The notes below the pieces were generated by a model, which worked only from the letters and a program-made list of their open reading frames with translations, had not been told where the DNA came from and searched no databases. The position numbers and the translations under genes are program-made. Shown here piece by piece: positions 17,978 through 27,041 of a stretch of 64,000 nt of DNA. Source of the DNA: Robertmurraya sp. FSL R5-0851 (GTDB lineage Bacteria > Bacillota > Bacilli > Bacillales > Cytobacillaceae). Each line of letters starts with the position of its first letter. Within the stretch, counting starts at the first letter, position 1. The DNA lies in contig NZ_JBBOOE010000001.1 in the NCBI RefSeq assembly GCF_038002965.1, positions 3,701,001 through 3,765,000 on the forward strand, read 5' to 3'.

Positions 17978-18472
17978 TTATTGTCCAAGTTCATTTTGGG
18001 GCTTATGAGTAACCAGTTGATACACCACATCTAATAGAAGAGAGTGCACCTTAATTTCATAATTTTCTTCTTTTCTTTTGACAGCTAACATTAGATGGGC
18101 AAGCAGAGGTCGAATTTTATTATAGGATTGTTGGTCCATACTCTGAAAGGACTGACAATGGAAAGATTCGTCTTCAATATTAGTGTAAAATTTTTTTATA
18201 AAGGTGATAGGTATCTGAATAAGTAACAGTTTATTCTCTTGATCTGACTCCACCCCATGAACTTCATTACTGTTAATGAGCAAAAGGTCATGTTCCTTAA
18301 GCACATACTCCTCTCTTCCCACATACACATGTATTTGTCCTTTTAAAACTAATAATAATTCAATTCTGTCATGCCAATGCATCGCTACATACTTCACACT
18401 CGTCATTAATGCGAATACAGGAACCTCTTCTTTAATTACAGCGCTTTCATATGGGTATTTCATAAAAGGCAA
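17978..18472 (-). pseudogene. AraC-family regulator, N-terminal cupin fragment (split by IS)
   Basis: This fragment has about 160 residues of the AraC-type ligand-binding cupin domain, with the metal/ligand segment VAMHWHDRIELLLVLKGQ and HDLLLINSNEVHGVES. It runs into the IS end, where the inverted repeat supplies the stop codon (reading ELGQ and TAA). The start is a TTG at 18472 after AAGGAGGCC, or an ATG three codons later. The DNA-binding half is at 16004-16459. Neither half alone should work as a regulator. Confidence 0.85.
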
Positions 18473-18548
18473 GGCCTCCTAGTTTCTTGTTACCTAGTTA
18501 AATACTAAGTTATTCGGAGAAATCCTTTAAAAATTAATTATCTAATAG

Positions 18549-18835
18549 AAAAATAAGCGGATATTTTTCGCTTAAATGCAGAATGGAGCTATTTTTAGGG
18601 TAAATAAGGGGAGGTTTTCCGCTTATGCAAAGAAAAATCTCTCATTTTTGAATTTTTCGAGCCAATAGGCGGAATCTCCCCGCCTATTTAACCCTTTTTT
18701 AATAAAAATTACTAATTAAGCGGAATTTCTCCGTCTATTTCAACTCGGGTGCTAAACCTGGTCCACCCCATAAGTGCGGACCCTCTTGATCCTAGATACG
18801 GGAATCACCTGCTATTTATCGACCAGCTTTTAAAA
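18549..18835. repeat. Dispersed intergenic repeat, copy B
   Basis: This block is closely related to copy C (33204-33490) through its full length, including a tail with AAGTGCGG.ACCCTCTTGA, CCTAGAT and TTTATCGACC, and is less similar to copy A. It contains repeated palindromes such as AATAGGCGGAATC..CCGCCTATT. It fills most of the gap between the AraC fragment and the reductase gene at 18840. Confidence 0.8.
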
Positions 18836-18839
18836 TATA

Positions 18840-19703
18840 CTAAGAGATGCTCTTAACTATTTGACCTAATCCCTCAATAATCGAAGTAGCAGGACGTCCA
18901 AGAAGTTTTTCAAAATCATTGCTCTCAATTTCTAGTGTTCCTTCGCGAATATCTTTTTGGATGTTCACTACAAAAGGGATAAGGAAATCTGGTACCCCAG
19001 CACCTTTCATGATATCCGCATAAGTAGCATCATCCACTTGTTGTACAGGTACTTCCTTACCCAGTACCGTCCCCAGAGCTGCCGCAATTTCTTCTTGTGT
19101 TAATAGCTTACCTGATAATTCGTAAACTGTGTTTTCGTGACCTTCACCAGATAGGACAATTGCTGCTGCCTCTGCATAGTCTTGTTGTAATGCCCAGCCT
19201 ACTCTTCCCTCTCCTGCTGAAGTCACCCATGGAGCGCCTGCGAGTACACCTTGTATGCTTGAGGTTTCGTTCTCTAAATACCAATTGTTACGTAAGAAAG
19301 AATATGGAATTCCTGTTTGAATAATGGCTTCTTCTGTTGCCTTATGAGTTGGTGCTAGGAAGTTTTTACTTTCCAACGCATTCGCTATGCTAGTGTATAC
19401 GATAAATTTAACACCAGCACGCTTTGCAGCAGCTACCGCATTCGAATGCTGTCTAATTCTTGTGTCATTATCTCCATCAGCAGAGATCAATAAAAGTCTG
19501 TCGATACCTGCAAAAGCAGAATCTAATGTTTCCGGATGGTCAAAATCGCCTTGACGAACTTCTACTCCACGAGATTGAAATCCTTCCGCTTTCTCCGGGT
19601 TACGAACACTAATAGCTAGTTGATTGGCCGGTACCGTTTTTAATAAGGTTTCAACCACTTTCGTTCCTAATTTACCTGTTGCACCAGTTACTAATAATTT
19701 CAT
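18840..19703 (-). CDS. NAD(P)H-binding NmrA-like oxidoreductase (QorB-like)
   Basis: This 287-residue atypical short-chain dehydrogenase has MKLLVTGATGKLGTKVVETL as its nucleotide-binding glycine motif and the layout of QorB-type NAD(P)H:quinone oxidoreductase and related NmrA proteins (YTSIANA, FLRNNWYLEN, GRVGWALQQDYAEAAA). These proteins reduce quinones or sense NAD(P)H. It is divergent from an Rrf2-family regulator at 19876, so the pair is probably a redox or electrophile response unit. AGGAGGAA precedes the start. Confidence 0.87.
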   Translation of the reverse strand: MKLLVTGATGKLGTKVVETLLKTVPANQLAISVRNPEKAEGFQSRGVEVRQGDFDHPETLDSAFAGIDRLLLISADGDNDTRIRQHSNAVAAAKRAGVKFIVYTSIANALESKNFLAPTHKATEEAIIQTGIPYSFLRNNWYLENETSSIQGVLAGAPWVTSAGEGRVGWALQQDYAEAAAIVLSGEGHENTVYELSGKLLTQEEIAAALGTVLGKEVPVQQVDDATYADIMKGAGVPDFLIPFVVNIQKDIREGTLEIESNDFEKLLGRPATSIIEGLGQIVKSIS

Positions 19704-19831
19704 TTTCCTATTCCTCCACTCTTTTATTTTCTAACCTGTATTTATATTGATTACATGTATTTATAATAGATACTTCTAACTGTTTTGTCAACAAAACCTT
19801 TTTTATTTTTTTCAAATGATAAGGTATAATA

Positions 19832-19853
19832 CGTGTATTCAAATTAAATACAT
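19832..19853. promoter_or_regulatory. Inverted repeat, possible Rrf2 operator
   Basis: GTGTATT and AATACATG form an imperfect dyad just upstream of the Rrf2 gene, next to a possible -10 TATAAT (19825-19830). A TACATGTA palindrome lies near the reductase start (about 19752). Autoregulation and control of the divergent reductase is an inference. Confidence 0.4.
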
Positions 19854-19875
19854 GATAATAAAGTAGGTGCATGAA

Positions 19876-20313
19876 ATGTCCATTAGTAGTCGTTTTACTG
19901 TTGGGGTTCATATATTAACTCTTATTGAATTAAATAAAGACGGAATTAGCTCATCAGAATTCTTAGCTGGGAGCGTCAACACAAACCCATCATTGATCAG
20001 AAAAATTATGGGGATGCTCAAAAAAGCTGCACTAATAGAAGTACAACCAGGAATTGCTGGAGCAAAACTTGCGAAGGAACCAGCTACCATTACCTTACTT
20101 GACGTTTATAAGGCAGTTGATGTGGTTAAGGAAAAAGAACTATTCAGTTTACATGATAATCCCCACCCGGATTGTCCAGTCGGCAGAAATATTCAACATT
20201 CGATTACTCCTATATTATCAGCGGCTCAATTTGCTTTAGAAAAGGTATTAGGAAATGTGACTATTGAAGAGGTTCTTAAAGATATTGTCGAAAAAGAGAA
20301 TAATAACAGTTAA
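19876..20313 (+). CDS. Rrf2 family transcriptional regulator
   Basis: This 145-residue winged-helix regulator of the Rrf2 family resembles B. subtilis YwnA. It begins MSISSRFTVGVHILTLIELN, with the recognition helix in TNPSLIRKIMGMLKKAALI and the wing in PGIAGAKLAKEPATITLLDVYKA. Only one Cys (near residue 91, HPDCPVG) is visible, so it is not an Fe-S Rrf2 of the IscR or NsrR type. The ATG at 19876 has TAGGTG at good spacing; an upstream in-frame GTG at 19867 is less likely. It is divergent from the quinone reductase-like gene, its likely target. Confidence 0.86.
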   Translation: MSISSRFTVGVHILTLIELNKDGISSSEFLAGSVNTNPSLIRKIMGMLKKAALIEVQPGIAGAKLAKEPATITLLDVYKAVDVVKEKELFSLHDNPHPDCPVGRNIQHSITPILSAAQFALEKVLGNVTIEEVLKDIVEKENNNS

Positions 20314-20368
20314 TCAGAAAAAGGGATTGCTCATGCAATCCCTTAAAACTTCACAAGAAGAAATGGAT

Positions 20369-21511
20369 TTATCCCTTTAATCCTTCATAGTGTCTAATAA
20401 TCTCTTTAGCAAGTTGGCTTGAGTCCTCAAGACCACATACTTCTTGAAGAACATACGACACTCCATGTTCGTGAATCATTGACTGAAGCTTTACTGCATC
20501 TTCATCATCTTTGTAATCAAAAAGTAAGGCTGCTGCAATAGCCTTTGCTAAATGATCGTAAGAAAGGCCCGCTTTTAGAGCTTGTAGGGCTGGACGAACG
20601 AGTCGATCCTCTGGCCCAAGCTTTCTTAACGGGGAACGACCTACTCTTGTCACACCGTCATGTAGATGAGCATTTTCAAAACGTTTAATGATTTTCTCAA
20701 TATATTTTTGGTGTTCTTCCGGATCTAAATGGTACTGTTTGATTAAATAAGCACCCGTCTCACCCAGTGTGGCCTTCACCTGATTGTAGATATCCATATC
20801 CGCTAGAGTTTGGTCAATCGTTTCTTTTTTTGCCAGATAACCGAAATAAGCAATAACGGCATGTCCTGTGTTAACCGTAAACAGCTTTCTTTCAATAAAT
20901 GGAGCTAGTTCAGGAACGATAATCATTCCTTCAATAGGAGGAATTTCTTCTTTCGTTTCTACCACCCATTCATGGTAAGGTTCAACAAGTACATCGAGAG
21001 AACCTTGATTATTTTGAATCGGTACGATACGGTCAACAGCAGAATTTAAAAATTCTACATGAGCAAGTACCTTTTCTTGCGTTTGATCATCAAGATGCTC
21101 AAAAATATAGCCTTTTAAAAGATCGGTAGCAGAAATTTGATTTTCACAGGCAATTACAAATAACTTGTCATTATTTTCTTCTATCCTAGCAGCCAATCCC
21201 TTTGCAATTAAAGGCGCTATTCTCGGGAGAATGTTAGGTCCAATAGCCGTCGTTAAAAAAGCTGCCTTCTTGATTGTTTCTATTACTTCATTTTCCTGTG
21301 TTAAATTATTCAATCCTGAAACATTCTCAATAAGAATACTCTCTTGTGCATCTGTGGCAAGCTTCACTTTATATTGTTTTTCATCATTTAATTGATTAAT
21401 GATTGGTTCGGCAATGTCTACGAAAGTAACATGGTATCCTGACTGAGAAAAAAGGGCTCCAATAAATCCTCTCCCGATGTTACCTGCTCCAAAATGTACT
21501 GCTAGTTTCAT
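20369..21511 (-). CDS. mtlD: Mannitol-1-phosphate 5-dehydrogenase
   Basis: MtlD oxidises mannitol 1-phosphate to fructose 6-phosphate with NAD+. The 380-residue protein has the long-chain dehydrogenase layout: AVHFGAGNIGRGFIGALF for NAD+ binding at the N-terminus, NSAVDRIVP, the conserved ERKLFTVNTGHAVIAYFGY with the catalytic Lys, and RVGRSPLRKLGPEDRLVRPA. It overlaps the end of mtlR by one base, in the order mtlA-mtlR-mtlD. The length and motifs are normal and the gene looks intact. Confidence 0.96.
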   Translation of the reverse strand: MKLAVHFGAGNIGRGFIGALFSQSGYHVTFVDIAEPIINQLNDEKQYKVKLATDAQESILIENVSGLNNLTQENEVIETIKKAAFLTTAIGPNILPRIAPLIAKGLAARIEENNDKLFVIACENQISATDLLKGYIFEHLDDQTQEKVLAHVEFLNSAVDRIVPIQNNQGSLDVLVEPYHEWVVETKEEIPPIEGMIIVPELAPFIERKLFTVNTGHAVIAYFGYLAKKETIDQTLADMDIYNQVKATLGETGAYLIKQYHLDPEEHQKYIEKIIKRFENAHLHDGVTRVGRSPLRKLGPEDRLVRPALQALKAGLSYDHLAKAIAAALLFDYKDDEDAVKLQSMIHEHGVSYVLQEVCGLEDSSQLAKEIIRHYEGLKG

Positions 21512-23619
21512 TACATCATCCCTCTATCATTTATTTTAAAATTCGACTGTAAATAATTCGAAAAAATAGACTCTAACCTCTTATAAATTAGCTCTTCATT
21601 TGCCGATGAAAAAATCAAAATAGCTTCATCGGTCTCAATAATATTTGTACTAATTAAGCTAATAACCTCCTGCTGTCTGTTGCTTAACTCTAATGGGGCC
21701 AGCATGAGCAATAGGTTCTTCATCATGACCATGTTTCCATCCATTCCCCTAACCAGACAAGGATTAGGCAGATGCGCAATTTGGAAAATCAGATCACGCA
21801 CATGCTCATTTCTTGCATGAAATAAGGCTAAATTGGTCTGAGGAATCCCGAGCCCCCCTCTTTTTTCCCTCTCTTTAAGCGAATAAAGAATGTCCTCAGA
21901 TTCAGTCACTAGATTCTCTTTCTCGGCAATCTGCAACATTTTATTAAGGATCAATTCCTGGCTTTCCGAATGGTTCATCCTGTAAAATCGGTAATTTTGC
22001 ATGATAGACTCTATACTCTGTTGAATACTCTTAATGTCCTCTAGCATGTCATGCAAATCGATGTTTTTCTTAACAACAGATGAAGGTACAGAATGACGTT
22101 CGATCTTTTTGTATTTTTCACCCTTTGCAATGGCTTCAATATTATTCTGTATAAAGCTTTTAATCGTATCAATGTTCTCTGTACTCAATAACGGGTTCAC
22201 TAAAATGTATTCTTTATTGATGAAAGGCAATCTTACAGTGGAAATAATCACGTCATATGCTTGTAAGTTCACATGTTCCGATATTTCTTTAATCGACTTA
22301 ATATCAATTGAATCAATTTCTGCTATTTCTTTTTTGATTCTACTAGCCAACATCTTTGAAGTCCCGATACCGGTAGGGCAAATCACCAAGGCTTTAATGG
22401 TCAAATGCTCTTCCTGCATTAATAATGCGGAACCGAAGTGTAACACCATAAAAGCAATCTCGTCCTCAGGAAAATAGTCAATGGACTTAAACTCTTCCTT
22501 CACACTATTTTTTACTGCCATAAACAAAACCGGATACTTCCGTTTGATTTCTTCTTTTAGTGGATTAAACGACTCCATTTTCTGTTCGATACGAAAGAGC
22601 GCTGGCTCCATATGGGCAAGTAACCCTTGGAATAAAGAGAAGTCATCTGTTAAATTTACCTGAAGCTGATTAGAAACGGAGCGAATCACATTTTTAATCA
22701 GTTGAGCAAGTAAAATGTTTTCGGGCTCAGCATCAGCACCTTGAAGCTTTGTACCTTTTAGAATCAATGCTAGAAAAAGAATATCTCTTTTAGTAAGGCT
22801 CACATCAAGCTTTCGTTCTAACTCACGACTAATCACTAACATCAGATCATATTCAATGGCAACCTCTTTTTCTTGTAAGATTACATCGTCTTCCAACAAA
22901 AATTGAGCATCCGTTCTCTTTAGAGTGATATAAATATGTAAAACCACTTCCAAGTATGCTCGATCTGTTACTCGGGCTTGGGTTTTATGAAAGGCAGCAT
23001 TGACTAAGGTGAGTACTTCTAATAACTCATCATGATAAAAATAATGAAGAATCTTTTCCTCGGATGGACTTCCCTTTTCCAAAATAAATAGTTTTTCTAT
23101 AAACTCATCGTGAAAATACTGTAGAAAAAAATGAACAAGTGCTCTTCGTTTGTTAGCCTCTGTACCTTGCAGTTCTACTCCTACTCCTCTTTTCCTTGTT
23201 AACTGTAATTGAAAAACCTCTAGCCATTCCGCCAGTTCGTCCAGATAAATGGCTAATGTTGCTGAACTGACACCAAGGTGAGTGGCTAACGTTTGAATTT
23301 TAAAATGTTCTTCTTCATATACAGCCAAAAGTAATCGAAGCTTTTTTTCGAGAGGAGTTTGATCAATTGGAGTACTCCCTGCTATATGCTGAATTAACCT
23401 GTATATCTGTTCATTCTTCCCCTCAATAGAAAGACCTTGATCCATGTTACGTGTTAGCCTTAGTCCAAACTTCTCCATGATCCTTTCTGTTGCCTTTAAA
23501 TCACGTTGTATCGTCCTGGTACTTACATTTAGGGAAGAGGCAATTGAGAGAACGGTATGTTTTCCAGAAGTTTTAATAATCAATTCAATGATGGCTTTTT
23601 CCCTTGAGGTTATATCCAC
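21511..23619 (-). CDS. mtlR: Mannitol operon activator MtlR (PRD-type)
   Basis: This 702-residue activator has the domain order of MtlR from Bacillus and Geobacillus: two N-terminal helix-turn-helix domains (about 1-160, TRTIQRDLKATERIM and VSSATLAIYLDELAEW), two PTS regulation domains (about 180-400, with phosphorylatable His such as MVLHFGSALL), an EIIB-like domain with Cys in VICPTGIGTSKMLASR, and an EIIA-like domain with His in LALFHARNEHVRD. Phosphorylation by the PTS tunes its activity to mannitol supply. It lies between mtlA and mtlD, with a hairpin separating it from mtlA. Confidence 0.94.
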   Translation of the reverse strand: MDITSREKAIIELIIKTSGKHTVLSIASSLNVSTRTIQRDLKATERIMEKFGLRLTRNMDQGLSIEGKNEQIYRLIQHIAGSTPIDQTPLEKKLRLLLAVYEEEHFKIQTLATHLGVSSATLAIYLDELAEWLEVFQLQLTRKRGVGVELQGTEANKRRALVHFFLQYFHDEFIEKLFILEKGSPSEEKILHYFYHDELLEVLTLVNAAFHKTQARVTDRAYLEVVLHIYITLKRTDAQFLLEDDVILQEKEVAIEYDLMLVISRELERKLDVSLTKRDILFLALILKGTKLQGADAEPENILLAQLIKNVIRSVSNQLQVNLTDDFSLFQGLLAHMEPALFRIEQKMESFNPLKEEIKRKYPVLFMAVKNSVKEEFKSIDYFPEDEIAFMVLHFGSALLMQEEHLTIKALVICPTGIGTSKMLASRIKKEIAEIDSIDIKSIKEISEHVNLQAYDVIISTVRLPFINKEYILVNPLLSTENIDTIKSFIQNNIEAIAKGEKYKKIERHSVPSSVVKKNIDLHDMLEDIKSIQQSIESIMQNYRFYRMNHSESQELILNKMLQIAEKENLVTESEDILYSLKEREKRGGLGIPQTNLALFHARNEHVRDLIFQIAHLPNPCLVRGMDGNMVMMKNLLLMLAPLELSNRQQEVISLISTNIIETDEAILIFSSANEELIYKRLESIFSNYLQSNFKINDRGMM

Positions 23620-23649
23620 GGTATCAACTCGTTCCTGAGTGAAATAACT

Positions 23650-23690
23650 AGAAAATAGAAAAGCGCAGACATACGCTTTTCTATTTTTTA
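23650..23690 (-). terminator. Hairpin between mtlA and mtlR
   Basis: AAAATAGAAAAGCG pairs perfectly with CGCTTTTCTATTTT around eight bases. On the minus strand it follows the mtlA stop and is followed by an A/T-rich run. It may be a partial terminator or a processing or stability element that lowers mtlR and mtlD output relative to mtlA. Confidence 0.7.
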
Positions 23691-23698
23691 TTTCTTAT

Positions 23699-25609
23699 TT
23701 ACTTTTTACCAATAATATCGATAATCTCTTGAGCTGTTTTTGCTTGAGCCATTTTTTCGATATTTTCCATATCGGAGCAAGTAATTGCGATACCAGAAAG
23801 GATTTCAAGATGTGTACCGTCTTTTCCAGCAATACCGAAGATTAAACGTACTTTCTGTCCATCAAAATCCACGCCATTCGGAACCTGAAGGACAGTAAAA
23901 CCTGATCTAATAACTGCCTTCTTCGCTTCTTCTGTTCCATGGGGAATCGCAACATCATTTCCCATATACGTAGAAGTCATGTTATCTCTCTCAATCATCG
24001 CTTCGATATAGCTTTCATCGACGTAACCTGCATTCTTTAATGCTTGACCGGCAAAGCGAATGGCTTCTTCCTTATTGGCAAACTCCTGATTGATAAAGAC
24101 ATTTTCAGGACGAAGCAAATCATCGTTATGTGATTTTTCTTCATTCAAATGATCCGTAGCATTCTCTTCTGCATCTTCAACGACTTCATGAAGAGTGGAA
24201 CTTGCTGGAAATTGCAACTCACTAATGAGCTTATCGTACTCAGGACTTGAAAGGAAATTATCAACAGAAATATGATAAGCGTTTGGTACTTTGTTTTTTG
24301 CTCTAGGAGTTAGCTCCTCCTGTGTAATGACAATTTGAGCGTCCGCTGGAAGATTACTAATAGCCATATTGGTAACCCCGATATCCATTCCCGCTTCTTT
24401 TACTTTTTTACGTAACAACGATGCTCCCATTGCGCTTGAACCCATTCCTGCATCACATGCAAAGATAATCTTTGTAACATTGTCAGGAAGTGCTCCTTGA
24501 TCTGTAAGTACATTTGATACAGAGCTTTTCTTCCCTTTCATTTCTTGCATTTTTTGAGCGGCTGCTTCAAGGTCATCTCCACCCTGTTTCCCCGTTTTCA
24601 AAATAAAAGAAGAAACAATAAATGAAACAGCTGCAGCCACGATTACACCAGCAAAGTTTGCCATATATGCACTTGCATGATGTGGGGTAACCGCAGTAAT
24701 CGCAAGAATACTACCTGGTGATGATGGAGCAAATAATCCACCACCTAATAGAACCAATGTAAATACTCCACTCATTCCACCTAGGATGACAGCAAAAAAT
24801 AACATAGGGCGCATTAAGATATATGGGAAATAAATCTCATGAATTCCACCGAAAAAGTGAATGATTCCTGCACCGGGTGCTGATTTCTTTGCCGTTCCTT
24901 TTCCAAAAAACATATACGCTAGTAGAACACCGATCCCAGGACCTGGGTTTGCTTCAAGAAGGAACAAAATAGATTGTCCCGTTTGTTTCACCTGTTCCAC
25001 ACCAATTGGTGATAGAACTCCGTGATTAATCGCATTATTTAAGAACAATACTTTTGCTGGTTCAATTAGAATACTAGTTAATGGAAGCAGTCCTGTTCCA
25101 ACCAACCAGTCAACTCCTGATACAAGCCATCCGGTAAACACATCGACTGCAGGTCCAACGCCTAAAAATGCTAGAATGGCAAGGATCGCTCCTAGAATAC
25201 CCGCAGAAAAATTGTTTACAAGCATTTCAAAACCAGCTTTAACTTTCCCTTCAATTAACTGGTCAAATTTCTTAATGACAAAGCCGCCTAACGGACCAAT
25301 GATCATCGCACCAAGAAACATTGGTATGTCTGCTCCTGCAATCACACCCATCGTTGCAATTGCACCAACAACTGCTCCACGTTCTTGATGAACAAGTTTT
25401 CCACCTGTATATCCAATTAAAATAGGTAGTAAATAGGTAACCATTGGGGTAACCATTTTGGCAAGGTTTTCATTTGGAAAAAAACCTGTAGGAATAAATA
25501 GAGCTGTAATAAGCCCCCAAGCAATAAATGCTGAAATATTTGGCATGACCATAGAACTTAGGAAATTACCAAATTTTTGTACAGCCACTTTTATATTTGA
25601 TTGTGTCAT
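23699..25609 (-). CDS. mtlA: PTS mannitol transporter EIICBA
   Basis: This is the mannitol-specific permease that takes up and phosphorylates mannitol. It is a 636-residue single chain with all three domains: EIIC (about 1-340, with GGIHEIYFPYIL and APGAGIIHFF), EIIB with active Cys386 in FACDAGMGSSAMG, and EIIA (about 490-636) with active His557 in DVAIPHGTEEAKK. The ATG at 25609 follows AGGAGATCGAAC and starts MTQSNIKVAVQKFGNF, the usual N-terminus; an in-frame start 33 bases upstream lacks support. The A domain is fused here, while many bacilli encode it separately as mtlF. Confidence 0.96.
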   Translation of the reverse strand: MTQSNIKVAVQKFGNFLSSMVMPNISAFIAWGLITALFIPTGFFPNENLAKMVTPMVTYLLPILIGYTGGKLVHQERGAVVGAIATMGVIAGADIPMFLGAMIIGPLGGFVIKKFDQLIEGKVKAGFEMLVNNFSAGILGAILAILAFLGVGPAVDVFTGWLVSGVDWLVGTGLLPLTSILIEPAKVLFLNNAINHGVLSPIGVEQVKQTGQSILFLLEANPGPGIGVLLAYMFFGKGTAKKSAPGAGIIHFFGGIHEIYFPYILMRPMLFFAVILGGMSGVFTLVLLGGGLFAPSSPGSILAITAVTPHHASAYMANFAGVIVAAAVSFIVSSFILKTGKQGGDDLEAAAQKMQEMKGKKSSVSNVLTDQGALPDNVTKIIFACDAGMGSSAMGASLLRKKVKEAGMDIGVTNMAISNLPADAQIVITQEELTPRAKNKVPNAYHISVDNFLSSPEYDKLISELQFPASSTLHEVVEDAEENATDHLNEEKSHNDDLLRPENVFINQEFANKEEAIRFAGQALKNAGYVDESYIEAMIERDNMTSTYMGNDVAIPHGTEEAKKAVIRSGFTVLQVPNGVDFDGQKVRLIFGIAGKDGTHLEILSGIAITCSDMENIEKMAQAKTAQEIIDIIGKK

Positions 25610-25687
25610 GTTCGATCTCCTGTCTAAAATTTGTACCTTCACATGTTATCCTACATAGTTAACACTATCAACAAAGTGAAAAACCAA

Positions 25688-25759
25688 CTTTGTCGTTCAT
25701 AAAGAGACAAAAGTATTTTTTCTCAAAAAAGAATTAATATTCTTTGTTGTCATTAAGAG
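25688..25759 (-). promoter_or_regulatory. Repeated CTTTGT..CATAAAGAG motif upstream of mtlA
   Basis: Two similar blocks, CTTTGTCGTTCATAAAGAG (25688-25706) and CTTTGTTGTCATTAAGAG (about 25742-25759), lie about 80-150 bp upstream of mtlA. The first is part of a dyad ending in GACAAAAGT. They could be MtlR binding sites. This is inference from position and repetition. Confidence 0.4.
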
Positions 25760-25815
25760 GGATTTTCTATTTGATAGATTAAGTATTTATACAAAATAAA
25801 AGTTTTTTCCGTATT

Positions 25816-25846
25816 AAAAAACCCTTGCATGATTGCAAGGGTCTAT
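25816..25846 (-). terminator. Intrinsic terminator after azoR
   Basis: CCCTTGCA and TGCAAGGG form a stem with a TGAT loop. On the minus strand it is followed by a T-run, just after the azoR stop. Confidence 0.75.
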
Positions 25847-25860
25847 GACTTCAACTCTAT

Positions 25861-26505
25861 TTATGCTTTTACCGCTAATTCAACTACACGACGTGCAGAT
25901 GCTTTTACTTCTTCTAAACCAGCAGCAATGATTTCTTGTGCTTTATCTGGCATAGCATTATGTCCTTCAATAACCACTTCATCAATGATTTGCATTCCGA
26001 ACACTCCACCGAAAACATTACGCATATAGTTCACAGCCATTTCCATCGGTGCTGCTTCAGGCGCTGAATAAACTCCTCCTCGTGCATTTAAGAAAATTGC
26101 TTTCTTTTCTGGCATTAAGCTTACTAGGTTTCCAGATGCATCATATTTAAATGCAAAACCAGCTGCGTATACATAATCAATAAATGTTTGCAATTTAGCA
26201 GGGATCGTTAAATTCCATAATGGAAATGCAAATACAACCACATCTGCGCTTGAAAGTACATCCATTGCTTTTTGTTTCGCAGCTAACAAACGTGATTCAA
26301 TGTCAGTTAGTTCTCCACCATTTTGTACCTTACCAAATGCATCAAAAAGTTCCTGTCCAAAATATGGTGTATCCTCTTCAAACACATCATATGTAGTAAC
26401 GTTTACGTCTTTCCCTTCTAATTCGGCCATAAACGTTTCATACATCTTACTAGAAATCGCCTCAGAAGCAGGGCGGTTATTTGCTTTTACTACTAAAACA
26501 TTCAT
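25861..26505 (-). CDS. azoR: FMN-dependent NADH-azoreductase
   Basis: This 214-residue flavodoxin-like enzyme reduces azo compounds and quinones with NADH, using FMN. It matches the AzoR/AcpD family: LVVKANNRPASEAISSKMY at the N-terminus, VFAFPLWNLTIPAKLQTFIDY for FMN and substrate contacts, and FLNARGGVYS. GGAGAG precedes the ATG. It is divergent from an HxlR/DUF24-type regulator gene, an arrangement like the YodB and HypR systems that control azoreductases and nitroreductases under quinone or disulfide stress in bacilli. Confidence 0.93.
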   Translation of the reverse strand: MNVLVVKANNRPASEAISSKMYETFMAELEGKDVNVTTYDVFEEDTPYFGQELFDAFGKVQNGGELTDIESRLLAAKQKAMDVLSSADVVVFAFPLWNLTIPAKLQTFIDYVYAAGFAFKYDASGNLVSLMPEKKAIFLNARGGVYSAPEAAPMEMAVNYMRNVFGGVFGMQIIDEVVIEGHNAMPDKAQEIIAAGLEEVKASARRVVELAVKA

Positions 26506-26592
26506 TGATATTCTCTCCTCTATTTCCTTCTTTGTTAGGCTAGCTACACTAACTACCTAACTATAATTATTATAATCAGAGTCAAATGATTG

Positions 26593-26637
26593 TTAAGTAC
26601 GCACTTAAAAGTGGTATAGTATCAAAATGTATACTAT
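26593..26637. promoter_or_regulatory. Palindromes between azoR and the HxlR-type gene
   Basis: TTAAGTACGCACTTAA (26593-26608) is a near-perfect 16-bp palindrome, followed by the dyad TAGTATcaaaatgtATACTA (about 26616-26637). AAGTACGCAC also occurs in the hxlA promoter region. These are likely sites for the divergent DUF24 regulator. Confidence 0.5.
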
Positions 26638-26695
26638 TGCTTTAGCGCTCACCTTCACATAGCCAGTTAATTTTTACCTAAAGGAGGAATTGAGA

Positions 26696-27036
26696 TTGGA
26701 AATAAAGCCTGAGTTATGTCGTGTCGACGATGCTTTAGGAATTTTAACGGGGAAATGGAAACCCATTATCTTATTACATCTTCTAACAAAAGGAACTCAA
26801 CGATTTAGTGAGTTAAAGAGAAATATGCCTGGAATCACCCAGAAGATGCTAACAAATCAGTTACGTGATTTAGAAGAGGAAGACATCGTACAACGTGTCG
26901 TTTATCCACAAGTCCCCCAAAGGTGGAGTACTCGATGACGGACTACGGGAAAAGCTTAGAGCCCATATTGAGAGCTATGCATGATTGGGGCGTGAAACAC
27001 AGTGTGCATAAGAAACAAAAAATGGTTAGTGAATAA
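26696..27036 (+). pseudogene. HxlR/DUF24-family regulator with a one-base deletion
   Basis: The frame reads MEIKPELCRVDDALGILTGK and the typical DUF24 winged helix with a conserved Cys near residue 8 (ELCRVDD), the redox-sensing residue in YodB-type proteins. At 26920-26925 the run GTCCCCCAAAGG puts the frame off: it ends at 26938 after VPQRWSTR. With one more C the frame continues [18 protein letters not shown] and on to a TAA at 27034-27036, giving a full-length protein. The lesion is in a run of five C, so a sequencing error or slippage is possible. The TTG at 26696 has AAGGAGG at correct spacing. Confidence 0.85.
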
Positions 27037-27041
27037 ATATA

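Larger units (their letters stand above)
16493..17988 (-). mobile_element. IS3-family insertion sequence
   Basis: The element is bounded by the terminal inverted repeats TTGGACAATAA (16493-16503) and TTATTGTCCAA (17978-17988) and contains orfA and orfB with a frameshift signal. About 1.5 kb is a normal IS3-family length. It lies inside an AraC-type regulator gene. I could not identify a clear 3-5 bp target duplication. The 215 bases between the orfB stop and the left end are longer than usual and contain a separate hairpin (16578-16683). Confidence 0.85.

Noticed and set aside
16493..17988. Target-site duplication of the IS3 element
   Set aside because: The bases flanking the terminal repeats (AAC/AAT or ACT/AAA, depending on the chosen ends) are not identical, so none is reported.
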